NCBI RefSeq assembly: GCF_029960785.1 | Contig: NZ_JASBQE010000030.1 | Coordinates: 1 to 64,000 of the forward strand | Direction: 5' to 3' | Length of the DNA stretch: 64,000 nucleotides | DNA from: Polyangium sp. 15x6 | Lineage (GTDB): Bacteria; Myxococcota_A; Polyangia; Polyangiales; Polyangiaceae | Part shown: piece by piece, positions 41,740 through 50,195 of the stretch | How positions within the stretch are numbered: position 1 is the stretch's first letter | Layout: each line of letters starts with the position of its first letter | The notes under the pieces: model-generated | What the model saw: only the letters and a program-made list of their open reading frames with translations | Told to the model about the DNA's origin: nothing | The model's database searches: none | Made by a program: the position numbers and the translations under genes

Positions 41740-44310
41740 GTGCCCGCGATGGAGGAAGCCCCGAACACGCCGCGTCGCGACGTGATCCTGATCGCGGATG
41801 CCTCCGCGGAAGGGCAAACGATCGCGTCGGCGCTGCGCGCGCAAGGCTTCGCCGTGGCCTTCGCGCCGATCGAGCGGCTCGAAGCGCGCGTGCTCGACGA
41901 GTCGCCGCGGGTCCTGCTCGTCGACATCGATCAGCCAGGCGCGCGTGACGCCATCGAGCGGCTGCGCGAGTTGCCCGGCGGAGAAGACGCCGAGCTCGTT
42001 TGTCTGGGGAGCCAGAGCCGCGCCGCCGAGATCGGCGCGCACTCGGCCGCCGGTCGCTCCTTCGCGCGGCCGCTCGACATCCACGCGATCGTCGCCCAGA
42101 TCGCCGCGCTCGCCGACCCGGCCCCGCTCGACGAAGACTCGATCGTCGACGACCGCGGCGCCCGGGCGATCCGCTCCGGCGAGACCGTGCCCCCGGGCCT
42201 GCTCGACGACGGCACCAGCTCCTTCCCGCCGGCCTTCCAGTCCGCGTTCCCCGGCGCGCCCGAGATCGCCGAGATGGGCGTGTCGATCTTTCCGCCCGAC
42301 GAGAGCGACGGACAATCGCCGCCGACGCTGCTGCCCCCGCACCCCATGCAGCTCTCGCCCGAGCTCATGAACCTGCTCGCCGCGGCCGAGCAACGCGTGC
42401 TCGCGGAGACGCCGTCGTCGTCCACGCCGCCGCAAGCCGTGGCCGCCGAGGAGGAGCTCGACCTCATCCTCGCCGACGAGTTCCTCGCCATCCTCGAAGA
42501 GCCGCTCGACGCCGAGGCGGACAGCTCCCAGTCGGACCTCGGCACGGGCGGAATCGATCCGGGTACGGGGCCCAACGCGCTCGGCATCACGACCGGTTCG
42601 TTTGCCCTGAGCGAAGGGAACACGACCGCGCCGAACCCGCCGGTGTCCTCGACCGGAGCCATCGAGCCGCCGAGCGTGGGCGACCTCGTGCTCGACGTGC
42701 CGTCCGCGCCGCAGCCGAGCGAGCCTTCAGGGAAGAGCGCGCCCGCGGGCTCGACGCCGCGCTCGCCGGACGTCCGAGCCATCTCCTCGGAGGCCCCCTC
42801 GACGGCCTGGGAGGCACGCGGGAGTCGCGTCGTGGTCGCCGACGATGCGGGCACGCCGGTCCGGCCCACGGAGACGACCACGGCCACCCGCTCGGTCGAG
42901 CCGCGGCCCGCATCCGCGCCCACACCGCCGCGCCCGCCGCCGCCCGTGATCGAGCCCATGATCGACGTCGCGCCGCCGACGGTCTTCCCGGCCCGATGGA
43001 CGGTCCCGGGCAGCATGCCGCGCCTCGCTTCCACACTTGGGGGCTACGCTCCGGCAAGCGGAGCTACGCCAAACCCCCCTACGCTCGGGGGTTACGCTCC
43101 AGCGAGCGGAGCCACGTCCCCAAACCCCCTGGCCCCGCCGACGGCCCCCAGCATCCTCGGGCGCGGTTCCGACGCCCCGCCGCCGTCGGTGCGCCTCGCC
43201 CCGCCCGTGCCGCCGCCGCCGGCGCCGGTTCCGTCCGCGCAGCCCGCGCATTCCTCGCAGGCACCGCGCAACCCGCACCCCACGGTGCTCGGCCCCGGCG
43301 ACGCGCCGCGCGCCCTCGCCCGCGCCATCGCCAGCCGCGCCACGGGCTCGCTCGCGGTGCACGAAGGCGGCGCGGTGCGACGTGTCGTCTTGCAGGACGG
43401 CGACGTGGTCACGGCCGGATCGGGCGTCGCCGACGAGGCGCTTCTCACCTTTCTCTCGGCCCGCGGCGACCTCGAGCGCGACGTCGCGTATCGGCTCGCG
43501 GGCAAGCTCCCGCCCTCGGGCCGGCATGCGGGCGCGGCGCTCATCGCGCACGGATTTCTCCAGCAGGACGCCCTCTGGCCCGTCCTCCGCGCGCATGCCG
43601 AGTGGATCATCGGCCGGGCGATCCTCATCGAGTCCGGCACCCTGGAGCTCGAGGCCGAGCCGCCGGGCCGCCTGCGCGCCGAGCCCAACGTGTTCGGCGG
43701 CGCCACCGGGGCCGAGGTCTTCGTCGAGATCGTCCGGCGCGTGATTCCGCCCGAAGTCGCGGTCGCGCGTCTCGGCGGCGCGGCGGCGCGGTTCGACGCC
43801 GGCACGCGCATGACGCTCCTCTCCGAGTGTGCGCTCCTTCCCGACGAAGCGGCGCTCGTGGGGCAGGCGCCGGGCACGACCGTCGGCGAGCTCGCGGCCC
43901 GATCGGGGCCCGACATGATGCCGCTGCTTTACGCGCTCGTTTGTCTGGAGGTCCTCACGGCGCTCACGCCGGCGCGGCCTGCCACGGCCGAGCGACGGCC
44001 CGCGGAGGATCCGCTCGACGAGGAGGCGATCCGCATGCGGGTGCGGGCGCGGGTCGCGCTCGTCGAGGACGGCGACTACTTCGCGCTGCTCGGCATCGGG
44101 CGCGCGGCGACGAGTTACGAAATCCGGCGGGCTTACCTGGAGCTCCGGCGCTTCTTCGAACCCTCGCGCTTGCTCACGGCGGCGACGGTCGATCTCCAGA
44201 GCGACGTGCGCCTGGTGATCGAGGTGCTCGACGAGGCCTACGAGATTTTGAAGGATGGGACGCGGCGGGAGCGGTACCGGCGGGCGATCGAGGCGGGGCC
44301 GCCGTCTTGA
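41740..44310 (+). CDS. Receiver-like / DUF4388-type / J-domain fusion regulator
   Basis: An 856-aa protein. Residues ~10-115 look like a response-regulator receiver (DVILIADASAEGQTIASAL; RVLLVDIDQPGARDA). A long Pro/Ser/Ala-rich region (~120-500) follows and includes two in-frame copies of a hairpin repeat. Residues ~520-680 resemble a DUF4388/PATAN-like domain (ALARAIASRATGSLAVHEGGAVRRV, then VVTAGSGVADEALLTFL). The C terminus is a J-domain-like helical unit (YFALLGIGRAATSYEIRRAYLELRR ... YEILKDGTRRERYRRA; split motif), without the HPD tripeptide. I used GTG 41740 after AAGGA; ATG 41749 is an alternative. Probably a signalling scaffold. Confidence 0.8.
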   Translation: MPAMEEAPNTPRRDVILIADASAEGQTIASALRAQGFAVAFAPIERLEARVLDESPRVLLVDIDQPGARDAIERLRELPGGEDAELVCLGSQSRAAEIGAHSAAGRSFARPLDIHAIVAQIAALADPAPLDEDSIVDDRGARAIRSGETVPPGLLDDGTSSFPPAFQSAFPGAPEIAEMGVSIFPPDESDGQSPPTLLPPHPMQLSPELMNLLAAAEQRVLAETPSSSTPPQAVAAEEELDLILADEFLAILEEPLDAEADSSQSDLGTGGIDPGTGPNALGITTGSFALSEGNTTAPNPPVSSTGAIEPPSVGDLVLDVPSAPQPSEPSGKSAPAGSTPRSPDVRAISSEAPSTAWEARGSRVVVADDAGTPVRPTETTTATRSVEPRPASAPTPPRPPPPVIEPMIDVAPPTVFPARWTVPGSMPRLASTLGGYAPASGATPNPPTLGGYAPASGATSPNPLAPPTAPSILGRGSDAPPPSVRLAPPVPPPPAPVPSAQPAHSSQAPRNPHPTVLGPGDAPRALARAIASRATGSLAVHEGGAVRRVVLQDGDVVTAGSGVADEALLTFLSARGDLERDVAYRLAGKLPPSGRHAGAALIAHGFLQQDALWPVLRAHAEWIIGRAILIESGTLELEAEPPGRLRAEPNVFGGATGAEVFVEIVRRVIPPEVAVARLGGAAARFDAGTRMTLLSECALLPDEAALVGQAPGTTVGELAARSGPDMMPLLYALVCLEVLTALTPARPATAERRPAEDPLDEEAIRMRVRARVALVEDGDYFALLGIGRAATSYEIRRAYLELRRFFEPSRLLTAATVDLQSDVRLVIEVLDEAYEILKDGTRRERYRRAIEAGPPS
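43036..43126. repeat. Two tandem family-A hairpin repeats inside a coding region
   Basis: Copies at about 43036-43078 and 43083-43126 carry TTGGGGGCTACGCTCC...GGAGC and CGGGGGTTACGCTCC...GGAGCC, each closing with CCAAACCCC. They are read in frame as two near-identical peptides (LGGYAPASGAT twice). The core matches the repeats at 20485 and 36140. Confidence 0.75.
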
Positions 44311-44349
44311 GGACGAGCGGCCGACGGACGCGGCCGCTCGGTGGGAAGA

Positions 44350-44664
44350 TCATTCCTCGGCGTCGGGAGCGGGCGTCCTCGACCGTACGGAATCGGGCGG
44401 CAGGCTCTCGAGAATGTCGACGACGTGCGAGGCGAGCGAATGCGCCAGCGAGAGCTCGTGCTGCGCTGCCGCATTGACCCCGAAGCCGCGGGTATCGCCG
44501 AGCGCGTCGGCCAGCGCTTGCGCGAGGGACAGCGCTCGCGTCACCGGGGAGACGTCATCCGCTCGGGTCGTCGATGGGGGACGGGCATCGCTGGGCCCGC
44601 TCGTGTCGGGCTGGGTACCAAGGGCCGTACGTTGTCCGTGGGAGATCGATAGATCGAGCGCCAT
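44350..44664 (-). CDS. Small hypothetical protein
   Basis: A 104-aa ORF convergent with the DUF4388-type gene. Residues 1-45 are Ser/Thr/Pro-rich and probably disordered, while 45-90 are helical (VTRALSLAQALADAL; HELSLAHSLASHVVDILESL). Base composition at third positions fits the genome, but there is no family match and no clear ribosome site. It may be real or a fortunate ORF. Confidence 0.4.
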   Translation of the reverse strand: MALDLSISHGQRTALGTQPDTSGPSDARPPSTTRADDVSPVTRALSLAQALADALGDTRGFGVNAAAQHELSLAHSLASHVVDILESLPPDSVRSRTPAPDAEE

Positions 44665-45005
44665 GGGCTAGAGCCTCGCAGTTCGGGGACGTGGATCGAG
44701 CGCCGGATCTGCCCATGCAAGCTCGTGGCCAGAGCGTGGAAACGCGCGCGCTCGAGCGAGGCTCATTCAGCCGGGGCGCAGCGGAGCGTCGGGACCGAGG
44801 GGACGCGCGGAAGGTTTGTCGGGGGATGCCTGCCGTGCGGCGCGTCAACGTTGGGGAAAACTGAGGGGCAGGATCCAATGCGGGGACGAGCGGAGATCCT
44901 GCACGCTCGTGGCTCGGATCGCGGGGTGCGCGAAAAGCGCGCAGTGCCTCGCTCCGAGCGCATCGCTCGCGCCGTCGCGCTCGCCTCCCTCGTCGTGACG
45001 GCCTG
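44665..45005. other. 341-bp region without a convincing gene
   Basis: No supported gene. Its GC is somewhat lower than the surroundings. Near 44955-45010 the plus strand could encode a lipoprotein-like signal (ARAVALASLVVTAC), but the frame runs antisense into the methyltransferase and has no plausible body. It may be a remnant of a deleted gene. Confidence 0.4.
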
Positions 45006-45617
45006 CTACGCCCGCGGCTTCGTCAGCGCGAGGATCCACGGGTACGACGTCCGCAGCTCCAGCACCTCGAAGTCCGGCTCGAGCAGCGCGCGGAACGAGC
45101 CGAGTCCCCAGTGGTTCTTGTGGTCGATGTCGTTGCCGAAGCGGGACACGTTCTTCCCGCGCAGCAAGTTCGACAGCATGAAGAACGGCTCGTGCGGCAC
45201 CGAGACGAGCGCTCGCCGGGCCCCGAGCTTGCGCAGCTCCGCGAGCGCCCCGCGCGGATCGTCGAGGTGCTCCAGCACCTCGCAGCACACGATCACGTCG
45301 GGCTTCTTCGTCAGGAAGCCGAGGTCGTAGATCGAGCCCACGTGCGCCTCGATCCGCGGGAAGAGGCGGCGCAGGCGCGTGACGTCGTCCGGGTTGTACT
45401 CGACGCCGACGAAGCTCGTGTCTTCGAGCTTCTCCGACAGGTAGCCCGAGAGGAACCCTTCGCCGCAGCCCACCTCGAGCACCGTGCGCGCCGGCAGGGC
45501 TTCGAGGAACATCGCGTGCAGCGTGGCGGCGAAGCGGCGGATGAGCATCCGCTGGACCGGGTTCTTGGCCCGGTACTTCGGCGTCTCGAAGCGGTCGAAG
45601 TACGCGTCGGGGATCAC
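45006..45617 (-). CDS. Class I SAM-dependent methyltransferase
   Basis: A 203-aa protein starting at GTG inside the stop of the glycosyltransferase gene (GTGA overlap). The AdoMet motif VLEVGCGEGFLSGYL lies near residues 48-62, followed by FVGVEYNPDDVTRL and DVIVCCEVLEHLDDP. It is a Rossmann-type methyltransferase of the group that often modifies lipids or glycans. Coupling to a GT2 enzyme with membrane helices suggests the two act on the same lipid-linked sugar. Acceptor unknown. Confidence 0.88.
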   Translation of the reverse strand: MIPDAYFDRFETPKYRAKNPVQRMLIRRFAATLHAMFLEALPARTVLEVGCGEGFLSGYLSEKLEDTSFVGVEYNPDDVTRLRRLFPRIEAHVGSIYDLGFLTKKPDVIVCCEVLEHLDDPRGALAELRKLGARRALVSVPHEPFFMLSNLLRGKNVSRFGNDIDHKNHWGLGSFRALLEPDFEVLELRTSYPWILALTKPRA

Positions 45618-46636
45618 AGGATTTCCTCGCGGATCGGCGGCTCGTCTTCGAGGTGACGTGTCTGGCTCTGGTACGTCAGGAACTCGCCGATGAAGCCCAT
45701 CGAGAAGAGCTGGATGCCCGTGACGATCATGAGCACGCCGAGCATGAGCAGCGGACGGTCGCCGATCTTGTGCCCGAGGCACCAGAGCACCGTCAGGTAG
45801 AGCTCGATCAGCATGCCGATGCTCGCGAGCGAGAGGCCCGCGAAGCCGAAGAGGTGCATCGGCCTCTTCTGGTACCGCGTCAGGAAGAGCACGCTCATGA
45901 GGTCGAACGAGCCCCGCAGGATGCGCTCGAGCCCGTAACGCGAAGAGCCGTACTTGCGCGCGTGGTGCTTGATCGGGATCTCGGTGACGCTGAAGCCCTG
46001 CGACGCCGCGAGCGCCGGGATGAACCGGAACAGGTCGCCGTAGATCGGGATCGAACGGATCACCTCGCACCGGTACGCCTTGAAGCCGCAGTTCATGTCG
46101 TGCAGCTTCACGCCCGTCATGAAGCCGACGGTGCCGTTGAAGATCCGCGAGAGGAAAAGGCGGTTCGTCGGATCGAGGCGCTGCACCTTCCAGCCGACGA
46201 CCACGTCGTGACCCTCCTCCAGCTTGGTGAGGAAGTTCGGCAGGTCTGCCGGGTCGTCCTGGAGATCGGCGTCCATCGTCACGAAGATCGTGCCGCGCGC
46301 CTTGCGGAAGCCGGCCGTGAGGGCCTGGGCCTTGCCGAAGTTCTTCCGCAGACGCACGCCCCGCACGGCCGGGTTCTCCGAGGCCAGGCGCTTGATCACG
46401 GCCCACGAGTCGTCCGTGCTGCCGTCGTCCACGAAGATGAGCTCGTACTGCTCCTTGCCGGCGAGCGCCTCGTCGATGCGCCGCGCGAGCTCAGGCAGGC
46501 TTTTCCCCTCGTTCAGGCCCGGGACCACGAGCGAAACGCGCGGGAGGATGACCACCGGGCTCTCGGCCGCCTTTCGGGCCAGGGCGATGGCAGGAGGCTC
46601 GCCCGGAGAGGGCTGGGTGATGTCCACGGCGCTCAC
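45614..46636 (-). CDS. GT2 family glycosyltransferase (DPM1/ArnC-like) with membrane helices
   Basis: A 340-aa protein. The GT-A domain includes VSLVVPGLNEGKSLPELARR, FVDDGSTDDSW and DADLQDDPADLP, the nucleotide-sugar and metal-binding aspartates. Two C-terminal transmembrane helices (GFAGLSLASIGMLIELYL; LLMLGVLMIVTGIQLFSMG) follow, as in polyprenyl-phosphate glycosyltransferases. It likely moves a sugar onto undecaprenyl phosphate. The start is GTG 46636 or GTG 46627; the long upstream frame is antisense to the epimerase. It is divergent from the epimerase gene with an 87-bp gap. Confidence 0.9.
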   Translation of the reverse strand: MSAVDITQPSPGEPPAIALARKAAESPVVILPRVSLVVPGLNEGKSLPELARRIDEALAGKEQYELIFVDDGSTDDSWAVIKRLASENPAVRGVRLRKNFGKAQALTAGFRKARGTIFVTMDADLQDDPADLPNFLTKLEEGHDVVVGWKVQRLDPTNRLFLSRIFNGTVGFMTGVKLHDMNCGFKAYRCEVIRSIPIYGDLFRFIPALAASQGFSVTEIPIKHHARKYGSSRYGLERILRGSFDLMSVLFLTRYQKRPMHLFGFAGLSLASIGMLIELYLTVLWCLGHKIGDRPLLMLGVLMIVTGIQLFSMGFIGEFLTYQSQTRHLEDEPPIREEIL

Positions 46637-46707
46637 GGCGGCGGAGGATAGCAGAACGGTCCGTCCGCACGAGGCCCCGGAGTGCAGGCAAGGCGAGATC
46701 GGGGTGC

Positions 46708-46713
46708 TACCCT
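46708..46713 (+). promoter_or_regulatory. -10-like element of the first epimerase gene
   Basis: TACCCT lies 10 nt before the ATG at 46724, with no ribosome site between. Confidence 0.45.
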
Positions 46714-46723
46714 CGCGCCCGCG

Positions 46724-47668
46724 ATGAAGCTGCTCGTGACCGGCATCGCCGGGTTCATCGGATCCCACCTGGCGGAGCGCCTCCTCGATCGAGGCGACAC
46801 CGTCGTCGGCCTCGACAGCTTCGATCCCTTCTACGCGCGCTCGATCAAGGAGCGAAATCTCGACCGCATCCGAGGCCGCGCCCACGTCGTCGAGGCCGAC
46901 CTCCTCGACGACGCGGCCGTCGCGGATCTCCTCTCGGCCACGGATTTCGACGTCGTCGTGCACCTCGCGGGCCTCGCGGGCGTGCGCCCGAGCCTCACCG
47001 CGCCGTCGCGCTACCAGCGCGTGAACGTCGAGGGCACGGCGCGCCTCGCCGAGCTCGCTCGCGCGCGGGGTGTCACCCGCTTCGTGTTCGCGTCGAGCTC
47101 CTCGGTCTACGGAGCGAGCAAGCGCCTGCCCTTCGCCGAGGACGACCGCGCCGACGAGCCGATGAGCCCGTACGCCGCGAGCAAGCGCGCCGCCGAGCTC
47201 GTGCTCCGCGCCCTCGTGCACACGCACGGCCTCGGGGTCACGTCGCTCCGCTATTTCACGGTCTACGGTCCGCGCCAGCGACCCGAGATGGCCATTCACG
47301 CGTTCTGCCGCGCCATCGACCGCGGCGAGACGATCGAGCTCTACGGCACGGGCGAGGCGAGCCGCGACTACACCTACGTCGACGACGTGATCGACGGCAC
47401 GGTGCGCGCGATCGATCGGGTCGGCGAGGGCTACCGCGTCTACAACCTCGGCGCCGGGGGCGCGCCGACCACGTTGAACGAGGTCGTCACGCTCCTCGCC
47501 GAGGCCCTCGGCAAGCCCGCGCGCGTGCATCGGGGCCCTTCGATCGTCGGCGACGTCGAGCACACGATCGCGGACATCGGCGCGGCCCGCGCGGCGCTCG
47601 GGTACGAGCCGAAGACGGGGATTCGCGAGGGCATTCAGAAATTCGTGGACTGGTATTCTCGGACGTAA
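46724..47668 (+). CDS. Nucleotide-sugar 4-epimerase-like SDR enzyme
   Basis: A 314-aa extended SDR. The NAD-binding motif is TGIAGFIGSHLAERL at the N terminus, followed by a catalytic serine in FASSSSVYG and YxxxK in YAASK. LRYFTVYGPRQRPEMA is typical of UDP-glucuronate 4-epimerases and related enzymes. It is likely cytoplasmic and supplies an epimerised UDP-sugar to the adjacent GT2 enzyme. I used the ATG after the -10-like element. Exact sugar specificity is not readable. Confidence 0.9.
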   Translation: MKLLVTGIAGFIGSHLAERLLDRGDTVVGLDSFDPFYARSIKERNLDRIRGRAHVVEADLLDDAAVADLLSATDFDVVVHLAGLAGVRPSLTAPSRYQRVNVEGTARLAELARARGVTRFVFASSSSVYGASKRLPFAEDDRADEPMSPYAASKRAAELVLRALVHTHGLGVTSLRYFTVYGPRQRPEMAIHAFCRAIDRGETIELYGTGEASRDYTYVDDVIDGTVRAIDRVGEGYRVYNLGAGGAPTTLNEVVTLLAEALGKPARVHRGPSIVGDVEHTIADIGAARAALGYEPKTGIREGIQKFVDWYSRT

Positions 47669-48082
47669 TCACCGCGCCTTGGGCCGCGCCCCGCTCGCCC
47701 GATGGTGCGTCCGTTTCCTCTTCCGGGGCACGAGCTCCGGCACGGGCCCGTATTTCGCCAGGATCTCGCCGAGCGCCTCGTCGGGGAGCGTCCGCGAGAG
47801 CGCGATGAGCGCGTGGCGTGGGCTCTCGTCGGGGTCGATGACCAGGTCGACGAGCTCCACGTCGAGCCCTTCGAGGGCCTCGGCGATGCGTTGCAACGTC
47901 TCGACCGTGGGGTTCGCGAGCCCGTGCTCGATGCTCGAGATATGACCCTTGTTGGCGAGTGACTCGCCGGGCGCGTGACCTTCGGCCACTTCCTCCTGGG
48001 TCAGCCCGGCGGCGAGCCGGAACGCCTTCACGCGCTCGCCGATCGTGAGGAAGAGCTTCTTGGGGCGGACTCTGCGCGGCAT
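47669..48082 (-). CDS. XRE-family transcriptional regulator
   Basis: A 137-aa protein. The HTH_XRE domain covers ~residues 12-75 ([39 protein letters not shown]), followed by a short helical region and a basic tail (RKRKRTHHR). The sequence [14 protein letters not shown] inserts a few residues within the HTH. GAGGAG precedes the ATG. It lies convergently against one epimerase and divergently from the other, so it may control the sugar genes. Confidence 0.85.
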   Translation of the reverse strand: MPRRVRPKKLFLTIGERVKAFRLAAGLTQEEVAEGHAPGESLANKGHISSIEHGLANPTVETLQRIAEALEGLDVELVDLVIDPDESPRHALIALSRTLPDEALGEILAKYGPVPELVPRKRKRTHHRASGARPKAR

Positions 48083-48162
48083 GTGCTCCTCGCTACCTCT
48101 CGATCGACGTACTGCGCCGAGCGCGTAGGGGTGGTATCGCCTTCTCCAAGGTCGTGGTTGCC

Positions 48163-49125
48163 ATGCCGATGTTCCCTCTCTCTGACTCCAAGATCCTCGT
48201 CACAGGCGGCGCCGGGTTCCTCGGCTCGCACGTCGTGGAAGTGCTGAAGGCGCGTGGCGCGCGGCAGATCGTGGTCCCCCGTTCGGCCGAGTTCGATCTG
48301 ACGGACGCGCACGCGACGCGATCTCTCTTTGAAACGCACCGCCCCGACCTCGTCTTGCACCTGGCCGCGCGTGTCGGCGGAATCGGCGCGAACCGCCGCC
48401 ACCCCGGCACCTTCTTCCGCGACAACATGGCCATGGGCCTGCACGTCCTCGAAGAAGCGCGGCGCGCGGGGACGCCCAAGGTTGTAGTGGCCGGTACCAT
48501 TTGTGCCTATCCGAAGTTCGCGCCGGTACCGTTCCGGGAAGAGGATCTCTGGAACGGGTATCCGGAGGAGACGAATGCGCCGTACGGGATCGCCAAGAAG
48601 GCGCTGCTCGTGATGGCGCAGGCGTACCGGAAAGAGTTCGGGTCGAAGTTTGTCGTCGTCTTCCCGGTGAACCTCTACGGGCCGCGGGACAACTTCGACC
48701 TCGAGGACTCGCACGTGATCCCGGCGATGATCCGGAAGTTCGTGGAGGCGCGCCTCCGCGGAGAGCGGTCGGTCGTGCTCTGGGGGGACGGTTCGCCGAC
48801 GCGGGAGTTCCTCTATGTGGAGGACGCAGCCGAGGGGCTCGTGCGGGCGGCCGAGCGGTACGACGGAGAGGAGCCGGTGAACCTCGGCGCGGGGCGTGAG
48901 GTGTCGATGCGGGATCTGGCGGCGACGATCGCGAAGGCGTGCGGGTACGACGGGGACATCGTGTGGGATACCGCGCGCCCGAACGGTCAGCCGCGCCGGA
49001 TGCTCGATGTGTCGCGAGCGCGGGAATGGTTCGGGTTCGAGGCGCGGACGACGCTGGAAGAGGGGCTCGCGAAGACGATCGGCTGGTACGAGGCGAATCG
49101 GGGGCGGATCGTCGAAAAATCGTGA
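48163..49125 (+). CDS. fcl: GDP-L-fucose synthase-like SDR enzyme
   Basis: A 320-aa extended [22 protein letters not shown] binds NAD(P). [17 protein letters not shown] is a strong match to GDP-fucose synthases (epimerase-reductases). The catalytic triad is in [10 protein letters not shown] and [10 protein letters not shown], and [26 protein letters not shown] (split motif) is also typical. It would convert GDP-4-keto-6-deoxymannose to GDP-fucose. No gmd gene is in the window, so a related sugar is possible. I used ATG 48163 after AAGG; a GTG lies 3 codons upstream. Confidence 0.85.
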   Translation: MPMFPLSDSKILVTGGAGFLGSHVVEVLKARGARQIVVPRSAEFDLTDAHATRSLFETHRPDLVLHLAARVGGIGANRRHPGTFFRDNMAMGLHVLEEARRAGTPKVVVAGTICAYPKFAPVPFREEDLWNGYPEETNAPYGIAKKALLVMAQAYRKEFGSKFVVVFPVNLYGPRDNFDLEDSHVIPAMIRKFVEARLRGERSVVLWGDGSPTREFLYVEDAAEGLVRAAERYDGEEPVNLGAGREVSMRDLAATIAKACGYDGDIVWDTARPNGQPRRMLDVSRAREWFGFEARTTLEEGLAKTIGWYEANRGRIVEKS

Positions 49126-49385
49126 TCCTGGTGCGGTCCGCGGCTGCGCGGGCCGAGGTGAGGCGTGATCCTCGAGGGCTCCGGGCGCGCCCGCGGGGGA
49201 GGGATGTGCGATCTTTGCTCGGGCGGGCGCCGAGCTGGGTCAGGGGAGGCGTGATCTGGCGGTGGTCACGGGGTGTCGGGGGGGAGGATCGATTCGAATT
49301 TCGAGGAGCTCACGCCGTGAGCGGGGGTAGGTGAGGGATGATCTGGCTCCTTCCCGATGCGGAGCGGGGGGAGGTGACGGTTTTG

Positions 49386-50195
49386 TCACCAGCCGAGGGC
49401 TTGGGGGACGGCGTGGAAGAGGTCGCGGAGGACGGGGAGGAGGGCGTGCTGGCGCTTCATCTCGGCCCAGACCGTGGGGTGACCGCGCTCCTGGATGTCT
49501 CGTTCGAGCTGGCGGAGCCTGCGTGCCGGTGCGCCTTGGGCCAGGCTCGTGCGGTACTGCGACAGGTGGGCCTTGTAGTCCTTGAAGGCTTGCTGTCGCG
49601 CTTTGGGCAAGAGGTCGCGCTTGTTGAGGCCGAGGACGTCGATCGTGTACCTGGCGCGCTCGAGCTCCGTCGGCCCGAGGGAGGCCAAGGGCGTGAAAAA
49701 GAATGTGTTCTGCAGATCGAGCCAGAGGAATGCGCTGGGATCCTCCTTGCGTGGATCGATCAACACTGGTGCTCCTGGCACAGGTGGGACGACCGGGGCC
49801 TTGCGGCGACGCGTGACGTCGGTGAAGTTTCCTGTCGCCTGCGCGAAGACGGCGTACCGGTTGTTCTTGGGTCCGTTGCACGGGCCGCACGCATAAAGGT
49901 AGTTCGACCAGAGGAACGCGGCCTCGGGGTAGAGGCTCTTCGGCCGGATGTGCTCGACCTCGTCCGCCGCGGAGTCCTCGCAGTAGGCGCAACGTTGCGC
50001 GCCGGAGCACATTGCGGTGAGGGTCTTTTTGACGGCGTCGAAGGTCGGGTCGCCCTTGCGGTTGCGCGCAGCGAAGCTCGTTTTGGCTCGTTCGACGCGG
50101 TCGGCGTAGTCGGGGAGTGCGTCGATCTCGTCCTGGTACTCGCAGAGCTTCTCCCGAGCCGCTTTGGGGAGCACTCGTTTCGGGAGGCGGATCAC
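49386..50195 (-). CDS. ptuB: Septu-type HNH endonuclease PtuB
   Basis: A 269-aa protein. The zinc-bound HNH unit has CAYCEDS (C69, C72), EVEHIRPKSLYP (catalytic His82), then WSNYLYACGPCNGPKNNR (Asn98, C103, C106). The arrangement matches McrA/PtuB-like nucleases. The start overlaps the stop of an AAA ATPase gene by 4 nt, the known order ptuA-ptuB. In Septu systems the ATPase holds the nuclease until phage infection changes nucleotide levels or provides a trigger; the nuclease then degrades DNA. Identity rests on motifs plus gene pairing. Confidence 0.85.
   Translation of the reverse strand: MIRLPKRVLPKAAREKLCEYQDEIDALPDYADRVERAKTSFAARNRKGDPTFDAVKKTLTAMCSGAQRCAYCEDSAADEVEHIRPKSLYPEAAFLWSNYLYACGPCNGPKNNRYAVFAQATGNFTDVTRRRKAPVVPPVPGAPVLIDPRKEDPSAFLWLDLQNTFFFTPLASLGPTELERARYTIDVLGLNKRDLLPKARQQAFKDYKAHLSQYRTSLAQGAPARRLRQLERDIQERGHPTVWAEMKRQHALLPVLRDLFHAVPQALGW

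Noticed and set aside
44940-45010. Lipoprotein signal-like sequence on the plus strand
   Set aside because: No body follows; the frame enters the antisense of the methyltransferase and has no good start.
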